A program made the position numbers and the translations under genes. This document shows positions 1-7,269 of a DNA stretch of 42,348 nucleotides, piece by piece (the first letter of the stretch is position 1; the number at the start of each line of letters is the position of its first letter). This stretch comes from Asaia bogorensis (GTDB taxonomy: Bacteria; Pseudomonadota; Alphaproteobacteria; Acetobacterales; Acetobacteraceae). The stretch covers positions 1 through 42,348 of the forward strand of contig CAMCJI010000005.1 in NCBI GenBank assembly GCA_945874805.1, written 5' to 3'. The notes under the pieces were generated by a model. That model did no database searches. It saw only the letters and a program-made list of their open reading frames with translations, and was not told the origin of the DNA.

Positions 1-11
1 GGAGCGGCGTT

Positions 12-467
12 ATGTGCGCCGCTATGAGCGGGGTGGTTGGATTGGAGATCCTCCGAGGGGTTGAGCGGCGACGGCGTTGGGATCTGGAGGACAAGCTTCG
101 GATTGTCGCCGAGACGGAGGTGCCGGGTGCGGTGTTTGCTGCTGTCGCGCGCCGGTATGATGTGTCGCGCGGACAGTTGTGGACCTGGCGGCGGCTGGTC
201 CGGTCAGGCGCGATCGGGATGGCGCTTGCGGGGAGACCTGAGTTTTTGCCGATGCAGGTGTCTGCGGGGCTGAGATCGGCGATCGATGGCGGGACTGGGG
301 CGGTCGCACGTGTCCGTGGGGCCGGATCGACCGATGCTCCTGCACAGCGCGATCGGCACGCGGCGGGTCGTATTGAGATCATGCTGGCGAACGGCGTGTC
401 TATTCGGATCGAGGGCTCGGTCGAGGCCGTTATGCTGAAGGCAGCCATCTCGGCCGCGCGCGGATGA
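12..467 (+). CDS. IS66-family accessory protein OrfA/TnpA (helix-turn-helix)
   Basis: A 151-residue basic protein. Residues about 18-65 (ERRRRWDLEDKLRIVAE through VARRYDVSRGQLWTWRR) form the helix-turn-helix seen in the first open reading frame of IS66 elements and in IS3/IS911 OrfA proteins. The C-terminal half carries the SIRIEGSVEAVMLKAAI pattern common in IS66 OrfA, where a short beta motif precedes the stop. The stop overlaps the next start as ATGA, which is the usual translational coupling between the IS66 accessory genes. An ATG at 24 is an alternative start. In IS66 this protein is an accessory factor for transposition; here the cognate large transposase gene is not present downstream, so function is doubtful. 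Confidence 0.75.
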   Translation: MCAAMSGVVGLEILRGVERRRRWDLEDKLRIVAETEVPGAVFAAVARRYDVSRGQLWTWRRLVRSGAIGMALAGRPEFLPMQVSAGLRSAIDGGTGAVARVRGAGSTDAPAQRDRHAAGRIEIMLANGVSIRIEGSVEAVMLKAAISAARG

Positions 468-1543
468 TCCCGATCCCGTCGGGTATGCGGGTCTGGCTGG
501 CGACCGGCAGCACGGACATGCGGCGCGGCATGAACGGCTTGGCGTTGCAGGTTCAGCAGGGCCTCGGGCGTAACCCCCATGCTGGCGATCTCTACGTGTT
601 TCGCGGCAGGCGCGGCGATCTGGTGAAGATCCTCTGGCATGACGGGCTGGGGATGTCGCTCTATGCCAAGCGCCTGGAGCGGGGCCGCTTCGTCTGGCCA
701 TCGCCCGCCGATGGCGTGGTGCCGATCTCGGCGGCGCAGCTGGGTGTCTCGCGCTCTGGTTTCCATGCCTGGCTGACGCGGCCGCTGAGCAAGCGTGCCC
801 GCCAGGACGAAGAGATCGGCGCCAAGGTGCGCGCGAGCTTCATCGGCAGCGCCCGAACCTATGGGGCACGCCGGGTCTGGCGCGACGTGCTGACGGACGG
901 GATCAACTGTGGCCTGCACCGCATTGAGCGCCTGATGCGGGCACAGGCTTTGCGTGCAAGGCCACGCCGGCGGGGGCTGCCCAAGGACGACGGCTTGCGG
1001 CCTGCGTCGGCCATTGCTCCCAACGTGCTTGCCCGGCAGTTCGCCGCAGCGCGCCCGAACCAGAAGTGGATCGCCGACTTCACCTATCTGTGGACAGCCG
1101 AAGGCTGGCTCTACGTCGCAGCCGTCATCGACCTGTATTCCAGGCGCGTGGTCGGCTGGTCGATGAAGGCGGAGATGACGGCCCAGCTCGTCACCGACGC
1201 GCTCGTTATGGCGATCTGGCGCCGTGGAAAACCGGATGCCCTGCTGCATCATTCCGACCAAGGCAGCCAATATACCAGCGCGCAATTCCAGCGGCTGATG
1301 GCCGACAACGGCGTCACCTGCTCGATGAGCCGCTCCGGAAATGTTTGGGACAATGCAGCTATGGAGAGCTTCTTCTCGTCGCTGAAAACCGAGCGAACCG
1401 CCCGGAAAACCTACCGCTCGCGCGACGAGGCACGCGCTGACGTGTTCGACTACATCGAGTGCTTCTACAACCCGATCCGTCGGCACTCGACCCTGGGCTA
1501 TCTCAGCCCGCTCGACTTCGAGAAACAGGTGCAGTTAGCTTAA
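464..1543 (+). CDS. Chimeric protein: IS66 TnpB N-terminus fused to IS3-family OrfB transposase
   Basis: This is one uninterrupted 359-residue frame of two origins. Residues 1-92 match IS66 TnpB (SGMRVWLATGSTDMRRGMN, HAGDLYVFRGRRGDLVKIL, SLYAKRLERGRF, then ISAAQL). Residues from about 93 (LGVSRSGFHAWL) to the end match an IS3-family OrfB integrase. The DDE triad is visible: D205 in WIADFTYLWT, D265 in HHSDQGSQYTS and E301 in DNAAMESFFSSLK. The junction falls near nucleotides 737-745, is in frame and keeps the whole catalytic domain. Lost are the last roughly 25 residues of TnpB and the OrfA/frameshift region of a normal IS3 element. Whether the fusion is active cannot be judged from sequence. 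Confidence 0.8.
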   Translation: MIPIPSGMRVWLATGSTDMRRGMNGLALQVQQGLGRNPHAGDLYVFRGRRGDLVKILWHDGLGMSLYAKRLERGRFVWPSPADGVVPISAAQLGVSRSGFHAWLTRPLSKRARQDEEIGAKVRASFIGSARTYGARRVWRDVLTDGINCGLHRIERLMRAQALRARPRRRGLPKDDGLRPASAIAPNVLARQFAAARPNQKWIADFTYLWTAEGWLYVAAVIDLYSRRVVGWSMKAEMTAQLVTDALVMAIWRRGKPDALLHHSDQGSQYTSAQFQRLMADNGVTCSMSRSGNVWDNAAMESFFSSLKTERTARKTYRSRDEARADVFDYIECFYNPIRRHSTLGYLSPLDFEKQVQLA

Positions 1544-1548
1544 CCAGG

Positions 1549-1573
1549 TGTCCACCGAACCGGCAGCAGGCCA
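1549..1573 (+). repeat. Probable IS3-type right terminal inverted repeat
   Basis: Five bases after the transposase stop the sequence reads TGTCCACCGAACCGGCAGCA and ends in GGCCA. A TGTCCACC start, a GC-rich body and a final CA are typical of the right end of IS3-group elements. No matching left end is present in the window, which fits loss of the left half of that element. Confidence 0.55.
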
Positions 1574-1804
1574 AACCGCCCGAAAGTACGGTTCGGTATA
1601 AGAGGCTCCACGCCCCTGGACCCCAGCAGGGGGAAGGTCCCCCTGCACCCGCCGTCCGAAAGGAATCAGAAGGCGAGAGAGGGGGGCCATCCGCACCGAT
1701 CAACGGTACGGCAGGCCCCTCTCTATCGCCTTCTGCTCTCATGAATGTCAGTCCAGGGGCACTGCCCTTGGCGGGGGTCGAGGGGGCGGAGCCCCTCGCC
1801 TTCC
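1574..1804. other. Intergenic region rich in inverted repeats
   Basis: No gene was recognised here. A compact hairpin (8-bp arms CAGGGGGA / TCCCCCTG) lies at 1627-1645. A long imperfect hairpin spans 1668-1734, with outer arms AGAAGGCGAGAGAGGGG and CCCCTCTCTATCGCCTTCT around a loop of about 30 bases. A GC-rich block at 1752-1800 resembles dispersed repeats of alphaproteobacteria. The region lies between the IS end (plus strand) and the 3' end of ald (minus strand), so the hairpins could terminate transcription from both sides. Confidence 0.5.
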
Positions 1805-2920
1805 TTACTGGCTGAGCACCTCCGCAGTCGGGAGATATGCGACTCCGAGGTCGGAGGCGACGGCGGCGTAGGTTACCTTGCCGCCGAACACGTTGAGGCC
1901 GGCCGCGAGGTGGGGGTCGGCTTGCATGGCGCTTTTCCAGCCTTTCGCGAGGGCGAGGGCGAAGGGGAGGGTCGCGTTACCGAGGGCGATGGTACTGGTG
2001 CGGGCGACGGCGCCTGGCATGTTGGTGACGCAGTAGTGGACGACGCCTTCTTCCACGTAGGTGGGGGCGGCGTGGCTGGTGGGTTTGCTGGTTTCGAAGC
2101 AGCCGCCCTGGTCGATGGCGATATCGACGATGACGCTGCCAGGGCGCATTTTCGCCACCATCGCGCGGGTTACGAGTTTCGGCGCGGCGGCTCCGGGCAC
2201 GAGGACAGCGCCGATCACCAGATCAGCTTCGACCACGGCGGATTCGATGGCGTCGGTGGTGGAATAGACGGTGTGCATGGCGTTGCCGAACTGGGCATCC
2301 AGTTCCTTCAGCCGGGCGATCGAGCGGTCGATCACGGTGACGGCGGCGCCGAAGCCGATGGCGATGCGCGCCGCATTGGTGCCTGAGACGCCGCCGCCGA
2401 TGATGGCCACCCGGCCGGCCGGCACGCCGGGGACGCCGCCGAGCAGCACGCCGGCGCCGCCCTGTTCCTTCTCCAGGCAATGTGCGCCCACCTGGACGGA
2501 CATGCGGCCGGCCACTTCGCTCATGGGTGCCAGCAGCGGCAGGCCGCCGCGGCTGTCGGTCACGGTTTCGTAGGCGATGCAGGTGGCGCCGGACGCCATC
2601 AGGCCGAGGGTCTGCTCGCGGTCGGCGGCGAGGTGGAGGTAGGTGAACAACACGTGGTCCGGCCGCAGCATGGCGATTTCGGGGGCCAGCGGCTCCTTGA
2701 CCTTCACGATCATGTCCGAGCCGGCGAAGACGGCAGCCGCGTCGGGGGCGATGGTGGCACCGGCGGCGATGTAGGCGGCGTCGGTGAAGCCGATGGAGGT
2801 GGCGGCACCTTGCTGGACCAGCACGGAATGGCCGCGGCTGGTGAATTCGCGCACCGCTCCGGGGGTGAGGCCCACGCGGTATTCGTGGGTCTTGATTTCC
2901 TTTGGAACGCCGATGCGCAT
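1805..2920 (-). CDS. ald: Alanine dehydrogenase
   Basis: NAD-dependent alanine dehydrogenase (L-alanine + NAD + water to pyruvate + ammonium + NADH), 371 residues, the normal family length. The N-terminus [20 protein letters not shown] is diagnostic. The catalytic pair is present as K75 (IVKVKEP) and H96 (TYLHLA). The Rossmann nucleotide site is [14 protein letters not shown] near residues 170-184. It is the last gene of a minus-strand series SDR - hemB - nucleotidyltransferase - ald, 51 bp after the preceding gene, so co-transcription is likely. The cytoplasmic enzyme links amino-acid use to pyruvate and can re-oxidise NADH under low oxygen. That role would fit the FNR-type box at the head of the series, but this link is inference. 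Confidence 0.95.
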   Translation of the reverse strand: MRIGVPKEIKTHEYRVGLTPGAVREFTSRGHSVLVQQGAATSIGFTDAAYIAAGATIAPDAAAVFAGSDMIVKVKEPLAPEIAMLRPDHVLFTYLHLAADREQTLGLMASGATCIAYETVTDSRGGLPLLAPMSEVAGRMSVQVGAHCLEKEQGGAGVLLGGVPGVPAGRVAIIGGGVSGTNAARIAIGFGAAVTVIDRSIARLKELDAQFGNAMHTVYSTTDAIESAVVEADLVIGAVLVPGAAAPKLVTRAMVAKMRPGSVIVDIAIDQGGCFETSKPTSHAAPTYVEEGVVHYCVTNMPGAVARTSTIALGNATLPFALALAKGWKSAMQADPHLAAGLNVFGGKVTYAAVASDLGVAYLPTAEVLSQ

Positions 2921-2971
2921 TGGAGCTGTCCTGTCTGGTGAAGCCGGGCGGACTTTACTCTGGCCCGCCGG

Positions 2972-3523
2972 TCAGTCCACCCCGGATTCCCACGGCAGAA
3001 CGATCAGCTGCGGCCACTGCGCGGCCCAGCGGGCGGCCTTGGCTTCGAATACCGCCCGGCTGGCCAGGCGGCGGTTGGCGCGGATGATCCCGGCCTGCAG
3101 GTCGGCGGTGCCGAAGGGCGTGCAGATGGCATGAGGGCGCAGGCCAATCGAGCCCGCGGTGGTGGGGAAGGTCGCGATCGCCTCTGGCACGGAGGTGTAG
3201 GGGGCGATGCTGCGGCCGAAGCGGGAGGGATACCAGAGATGCACGCGGGCCTGGTTCTTCACGTCCAGCCGGACGGGGATGTCCGGGAAGGCGGCGCGCA
3301 GCCGGGCTTCGTGCGCCGCTTCGCCCTCCTCGGAGAGGTCGGCGGGGTCGTGGTAGGCGATGTCGATATCGGCGATCCCGGCGGTGGCCGGTCGCCCGGC
3401 CTGGCGGTTCCACAGCGACTGCGCCACCGCGCCGGCGGTGATCCAGGCGTTGGGCAGGTTCAGGACATCGAAGCGGTCGAGCAGGGTGGCGAGCCAGGGG
3501 TTCGCCCTGGCCGCCGCGATCAC
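2972..3523 (-). CDS. Nucleotidyltransferase family protein (COG3575/DUF925 type)
   Basis: A 183-residue protein resembling the COG3575 group of predicted nucleotidyltransferases. The segment ITAGAVAQSLWNRQAGRP followed by IADIDIAYHDPADLSEE looks like the polymerase-beta-like fold with a D-x-D-type acidic pair. The VRLDVKNQARVHLWYPSRFG stretch is typical of this group. The start is GTG and overlaps the hemB stop as GTGA, so translation is probably coupled to hemB. No member of this group has a settled substrate that I can name, and I assign none. The coupling to hemB and ald suggests housekeeping use. Confidence 0.75.
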   Translation of the reverse strand: MIAAARANPWLATLLDRFDVLNLPNAWITAGAVAQSLWNRQAGRPATAGIADIDIAYHDPADLSEEGEAAHEARLRAAFPDIPVRLDVKNQARVHLWYPSRFGRSIAPYTSVPEAIATFPTTAGSIGLRPHAICTPFGTADLQAGIIRANRRLASRAVFEAKAARWAAQWPQLIVLPWESGVD

Positions 3524-4518
3524 CCCGCCGCCCGCAGCAGGCGGGCAGCGGCGGGGGCGAAGTAGGTCAGCACCCCGGCGGCACCGGCGCGCTTGAAGCC
3601 GAGCAGGCTTTCCATCATCGCCTTGTCATGGTCGAGCCAGCCGTTGCGGACGGCGGCCATGATCATCGCGTATTCGCCGCTCACCTGATAGGCGAAGGTC
3701 GGCACCCCGAAGCGGTCATGTACGCGGCGGACGATGTCGAGATAGGGCATGCCGGGCTTGACCATGACCATGTCCGCACCTTCGAGGAGGTCCATCTCCA
3801 CTTCGCGCAGGGCCTCGTCGGAGTTGGCGGGGTCCATCTGATAGGTCTTCTTGTCCCCGCGCAGGGCACCGCCGGAGCCGACGGCCTCGCGGAACGGGCC
3901 GTAGAAGGCGGAGGCGTATTTCGCGGCGTAGCTCATCAGCCTTGTGTGGATCAGGCCTTTTGCATCGAGGGCGGCGCGGAGATGGCCGATGCGGCCGTCC
4001 ATCATGTCGGAGGGCGCGATGATGTCGATGCCGGCTTCGGCCTGGTTGGTGGTTTGCAGGGCGAGGATTTCGAGGGTCTCGTCATTGGCGACGTAGTTGT
4101 TGCGGATCACCCCGTCCTGGCCGTGGTCGGTGTAGGGATCGAGTGCCACGTCGCCGATGAGGCCGAGATCGGGGAATTCGCGCTTCAGCAGCCGGGCGGC
4201 GGAGCACATCAGGTTTTCGGGATTACCGGATTCGGTGCCCTCGGCGTCCTTCTTCTCCGCCGGCGTCGCGGGGAACAGGGCGATGGCGGGGATACCGAGT
4301 TCGACGGCCGGGGCGACATGGGCGGCCAAGCGGTCGAGGGTGACGCGCTGGACGCCGGGCATGGAGGCGACGTCGGTGGTGATGCCCTGGCCCTCGATGA
4401 CGAAGACCGGCCAGATCAGGTCGCTGACCGAGAGGGTGTTCTCGGCGACGAGGCGGCGGGTCCAGGCGTCGACGCGGGTGCGGCGCAGGCGGGTGGCGGG
4501 GAAGCTTCCGACTGTCAT
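3520..4518 (-). CDS. hemB: Delta-aminolevulinic acid dehydratase (porphobilinogen synthase)
   Basis: Condenses two 5-aminolevulinate molecules to porphobilinogen, an early step of heme and corrinoid synthesis. Length is 332 residues, as expected. The two Schiff-base lysines are K200 (SYAAKYASAFYGPFR) and K254 (VMVKPGMPYLD). The metal loop reads DVALDPYTDHGQDG, with aspartates where zinc enzymes have cysteines, so this is the Mg-dependent, alphaproteobacterial-like type. The loop has Gln where HGHDG is more usual. A good Shine-Dalgarno (AGGAGAACCGC then ATG) supports the start. It lies 12 bp after the SDR gene and overlaps the next gene by 4 bp, so it sits inside an operon. Confidence 0.97.
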   Translation of the reverse strand: MTVGSFPATRLRRTRVDAWTRRLVAENTLSVSDLIWPVFVIEGQGITTDVASMPGVQRVTLDRLAAHVAPAVELGIPAIALFPATPAEKKDAEGTESGNPENLMCSAARLLKREFPDLGLIGDVALDPYTDHGQDGVIRNNYVANDETLEILALQTTNQAEAGIDIIAPSDMMDGRIGHLRAALDAKGLIHTRLMSYAAKYASAFYGPFREAVGSGGALRGDKKTYQMDPANSDEALREVEMDLLEGADMVMVKPGMPYLDIVRRVHDRFGVPTFAYQVSGEYAMIMAAVRNGWLDHDKAMMESLLGFKRAGAAGVLTYFAPAAARLLRAAG

Positions 4519-4530
4519 GCGGTTCTCCTG

Positions 4531-5271
4531 TTAGACGTGTTGGCCGCCGTTGATGTGCAGTTCGGCGCCGGTGATGTAGCTCGCGGCCTCGCCGCACAGG
4601 AAGCCGATCGAGCGGGCGACCTCGTCGGTGCTGCCCAGGCGGCGCATGGGCACTTCGCGCTGGGCGTATTCGGCGGTGCCGGGGGAGAGGATGGAGGTGG
4701 CGATCTCGCCTGGTGAGATCGCGTTGATGCGCATGCCGACGGAGGCGAACTCGGCGGCCATCTCCCGCGTCAGGGCGGCGAGTGCGGCTTTCGAGCAGGC
4801 GTAGGCGGCACCGGCATAGGGGTGGACCCGGCTGCCGGCAATCGAGGTGACGTTGACGACGGAGCCCTTGGCCGCGGCCAGGGCGGGGGCCAGGCCGCGG
4901 ACCAGCAAAGCGACGGCGACGAGGTTGACGTTCAGCACGCGCAGCCAGGTCGCATGGTCGGTCAGGGCCACGCCGAGGCGGCTGCCGCCGGGGCCTTTGG
5001 GGGAGATGCCGGCGTTGTTGACCAGGGCGTCGAGCTTGCCGTCCGGCAGGCGGGAGAGGATTTCGGCGATGCCGGCGGGCAGGGTGGCGGCTTCGGCGAG
5101 GTCGAGTTCGATATGGTCCTGCGGGCCGGCGGCCCAGGGGCAGCGGGGCGAGAAGGGCTGGCGCGAGACGGTGATGACGCGGTAGCCGAGGTCGGCGAAA
5201 TGCCGGGCCGTCGCGTGGCCGATGCCGCGGCTGGCGCCGGTGAGGACCAGGACCTTCTGATGCGTTTCCAT
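4531..5271 (-). CDS. SDR family NAD(P)-dependent oxidoreductase
   Basis: Classical short-chain dehydrogenase of 246 residues. TGASRGIG (11-18) binds the nucleotide, NNAG is at 85-88, and the catalytic S143 (NVTSIAGS), Y157 and K161 (YACSK) are all present. It ends in ITGAELHINGGQHV, the usual SDR C-terminus. I chose the ATG at 5271 (METHQKVLVL); an upstream extension is possible in frame but adds a non-conserved, arginine-rich leader. It is first in a minus-strand series leading into hemB. The substrate is unknown. Its start lies about 50 bp from the centre of the FNR/FixK-type box at 5315-5328, so it may share oxygen control with the divergent stress-protein gene. Confidence 0.85.
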   Translation of the reverse strand: METHQKVLVLTGASRGIGHATARHFADLGYRVITVSRQPFSPRCPWAAGPQDHIELDLAEAATLPAGIAEILSRLPDGKLDALVNNAGISPKGPGGSRLGVALTDHATWLRVLNVNLVAVALLVRGLAPALAAAKGSVVNVTSIAGSRVHPYAGAAYACSKAALAALTREMAAEFASVGMRINAISPGEIATSILSPGTAEYAQREVPMRRLGSTDEVARSIGFLCGEAASYITGAELHINGGQHV

Positions 5272-5314
5272 CGGCCGATCATTCCCCCGGCGCGCAGCCG
5301 GCGCAAGGGCGCGG

Positions 5315-5328
5315 TTGATCGGGGTCAA
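5315..5328. promoter_or_regulatory. FNR/FixK-type box (anaerobox)
   Basis: The 14-mer TTGATCGGGGTCAA fits the FNR/FixK consensus TTGAT-N4-ATCAA, with only the second half-site's first base (G for A) off consensus. It lies in the 120-bp divergent gap between the SDR gene (minus) and the universal stress protein gene (plus). Its centre is 70.5 bp upstream of the stress-protein ATG. With the usual activation position of -41.5 this predicts a leader of about 29 nt. Confidence 0.65.
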
Positions 5329-5391
5329 TGCCGCGTATGGTGGGGGGCGGCAATCTATGCTCGGCTACGGGCAGCCACGGGGGATCGGCAC

Positions 5392-6219
5392 ATGGGCTAC
5401 AGGACGTTGATGGTGCATCTGGAGGTCGGCGGGGACAATGCCGCGGTGCTGCAGGTGGCGCGGGATCTGGCGGAGCGGTTCAAGGCGGGGGTGATCGGCA
5501 TTGCCGCCTGCCAGCCGGTGTCGATCACCGTCGGCGATTCCTACGTCTCAGGCGAACTGATCCAGGCAGGGGCGGACGAGCTGGCGGCGGAGATCGCAGC
5601 GGCCGAGGCCAGCTTCCGCGCGGGCTTCGCGGGGCATGCCGGGCTGGTGGAATGGCGGTCCACCACCGAGATGGAGCCGCTGGCCGATTACATCGCCCGG
5701 CAGGCGCGGGCGGCCGATCTGGTGGTGACCGGGGTGGACCACAACGACTCGATGTTCGACACGACGCGGCATGTGGGCATCGGCGATCTCGTCACCGCCT
5801 GCGGGCGGCCGGTGCTGATCGTGCCGGCGAAGGTGATGCGGCCGATCCGGCGGGTGCTGATCGGCTGGCAGGACTCCCAGCCGGCGCGGCGGGCGATTGC
5901 GGATGCGCTGCCGCTGCTGGCTTTGGCCGAGTCTGTCACCATTGCGGAGATCGTCGAGGCGGAGGGGGAGGAGCTGGCGCGGCTGCGGCTGGCGGATGTG
6001 GTGGCATGGCTCGCCCGGCACGGGGTGGCGGCGCAGATGCGGGTTGAATTGTCGGACGGGGAGGTAGCGGCGCAGCTGGATGCGCTGGCGAATGCAGTGC
6101 AGGCGGATTTGGTGGTGGCAGGCGCCTATGGGCATGCGCGGTTGCAGGAGTGGATTCTGGGCGGGGTGACGGATGATCTGCTGCTGACCGCCGAGCGGGC
6201 CACGCTCGTCTCGCATTGA
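5392..6219 (+). CDS. Universal stress protein, tandem UspA domains
   Basis: A 275-residue cytoplasmic protein with two UspA-like domains (about 1-145 and 150-275). The first begins YRTLMVHLEVGGDNAAVLQVARDLAERF. The second ends VVAGAYGHARLQEWILGGVTDDLL, which carries the G-x2-G-x9-G-(S/T)-like nucleotide-binding pattern in variant form. The start at ATG 5392 is preceded by GGGGATC; the frame is open further upstream but that part is not Usp-like. An FNR/FixK-type box is centred 70.5 bp upstream. Universal stress proteins are well-known members of low-oxygen regulons in alphaproteobacteria, so activation under oxygen limitation is the best inference. The gene is alone in its orientation before the GST gene 46 bp later. 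Confidence 0.9.
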   Translation: MGYRTLMVHLEVGGDNAAVLQVARDLAERFKAGVIGIAACQPVSITVGDSYVSGELIQAGADELAAEIAAAEASFRAGFAGHAGLVEWRSTTEMEPLADYIARQARAADLVVTGVDHNDSMFDTTRHVGIGDLVTACGRPVLIVPAKVMRPIRRVLIGWQDSQPARRAIADALPLLALAESVTIAEIVEAEGEELARLRLADVVAWLARHGVAAQMRVELSDGEVAAQLDALANAVQADLVVAGAYGHARLQEWILGGVTDDLLLTAERATLVSH

Positions 6220-6265
6220 GGCGGCCGGGCCCCATATAAGTGGGACAAACCCGCAGGAGCGTCGC

Positions 6266-6952
6266 ATGATCAAGTTCTATTACAGCCTGGCACCGAACCC
6301 GATGAAGGTGGCGCTGTTCCTGGAGGAGGCCGGCCTCGCCTACGAGGCGATTCCGGTGGACACCCGCAAGGGCGAGCAGTTCGCGCCGGAGTTTGCGGCG
6401 CTGAACCCGAACAACAAGGTGCCGGTGATCGTCGATGGCGATGCGGTGGTGTTCGACAGCAATGCCATCCTGCTCTACCTCGCGGAGAAGACCGGGCAGT
6501 TCCTGCCGGAGCCGAACCGCGCGGCGCATGGGCAGATGCTGTCGTGGCTGATGTTCATTGCCTCCGGCGTTGGGCCCTATTCCGGCCAGGCGGTGCATTT
6601 CCGGCATTTCGCGCCGGAGCCGAAGGAGTATGCGGTCAACCGCTATGCCTTTGAGGCAAAACGGCATTACGGTATTCTGGATGCCCATTTGGCCAACCGG
6701 ACCTGGATGCTCGGCGAGACCTATACCATCATCGACATGGCGCTGTGGGGCTGGGCGCGGATGGTGCCGTTCGTGACCGGCGACGATGCGGCCTGGGAGA
6801 AGTTCCCGAACGTGAAGCGGCTGCTGGATGCGGTGAACGCGCGGCCGGCGGCGGCGCGGGCCATGGCGATCAAGGAGCGGCACGCGTTCAAGACCGAGTT
6901 CGACGCCGAGGCCAAGGCGCATATGTTCCGCCACACGGTCGAGAAGGTCTGA
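6266..6952 (+). CDS. Glutathione S-transferase family protein (YfcG/YghU-like)
   Basis: A 228-residue soluble protein with an N-terminal thioredoxin fold (residues 1-80) and a C-terminal helical domain. NNKVPVIVDGD supplies the cis-proline loop, and VFDSNAILLYLAEKTGQFLP supplies the glutathione gamma-glutamyl contact (DS in place of the common ES). The C-terminal half has WMLGETYTIIDMALWGW, matching the usual G-x-x-x-T-x-A-D N-capping box in a looser form. The set resembles Nu-class enzymes such as YfcG and YghU, which act as disulfide-bond reductases rather than conjugating enzymes. A strong AGGAG lies 7 bases before the ATG. It may be co-transcribed with the stress-protein gene upstream (46 bp). 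Confidence 0.9.
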   Translation: MIKFYYSLAPNPMKVALFLEEAGLAYEAIPVDTRKGEQFAPEFAALNPNNKVPVIVDGDAVVFDSNAILLYLAEKTGQFLPEPNRAAHGQMLSWLMFIASGVGPYSGQAVHFRHFAPEPKEYAVNRYAFEAKRHYGILDAHLANRTWMLGETYTIIDMALWGWARMVPFVTGDDAAWEKFPNVKRLLDAVNARPAAARAMAIKERHAFKTEFDAEAKAHMFRHTVEKV

Positions 6953-6960
6953 GCAGCGGC

Positions 6961-6986
6961 GGGCTGACGTCGGTTTCGGTCAGCCC
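6961..6986 (+). terminator. Stem-loop after GST gene
   Basis: Perfect 8-bp arms GGGCTGAC / GTCAGCCC around a 10-base loop begin 8 bp after the GST stop. There is no T-run after it, so it is either a Rho-assisted stop or an mRNA-protecting hairpin rather than a textbook intrinsic terminator. The rest of the 317-bp gap to the next gene holds the promoter of the PEP-CTERM gene. Confidence 0.45.
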
Positions 6987-7208
6987 GGCGCAGACGGCTG
7001 CATCAGAGGGGGCGACGCACGCGCCTGAGCCGGGCTGGCCGCGCGGCTGCGGCCGATCCGGCGCTCTATCAACCCGAACTAGACTCGGGCCTGCCGGCGC
7101 AGGCACATCTCTCGTTTTGCATCGGTGCGCGTTGGGCGGTGTTGCATTTCGCATGCATCGCCCCATTTTGCGATTCTCTAAACTATTGATTTTGCATAAT
7201 TCAAACTG

Positions 7209-7224
7209 TGGCACGGAACATGCT
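7209..7224 (+). promoter_or_regulatory. Sigma-54 (-24/-12) promoter of the PEP-CTERM gene
   Basis: TGGCACGGAACATGCT matches the sigma-54 consensus TGGCACG-N4-TTGCW at all seven -24 bases and four of five -12 bases. GG and GC are separated by exactly 10 nt. It ends 46 bp before the ATG of the downstream gene, which leaves a leader of about 34 nt with AAGGA at 7257-7261. The preceding 70 bp is AT-rich compared with the rest of the window and could bind an enhancer protein. Confidence 0.75.
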
Positions 7225-7269
7225 GTTCTCCGGTCGCCAGATAATTTTGTCGCCTGAAGGACATCCAAA

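Larger units (their letters stand above)
1..1573 (+). mobile_element. Composite insertion-sequence remnant (IS66 left part, IS3-type right part)
   Basis: The first 0.74 kb resembles the accessory-gene end of an IS66 element (OrfA, then TnpB, joined by an ATGA overlap). From about 740 onward the coding sequence is the catalytic part of an IS3-family OrfB. The segment ends in a TG...CA terminal sequence typical of IS3-type right ends. The IS66 transposase gene (tnpC) and the IS3 left end with orfA are absent. The left boundary lies outside or at the window edge, so it is unknown whether the structure is mobile. Deletion or recombination between two adjacent elements is the simplest origin; an assembly join is also possible. 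Confidence 0.7.

Noticed and set aside
3628-4716. Long plus-strand frame of 362 codons opposite hemB and the SDR gene
   Set aside because: Gly/Asp/Val-rich shadow typical of GC-rich antisense strands. hemB and the SDR explain the region with full motifs.
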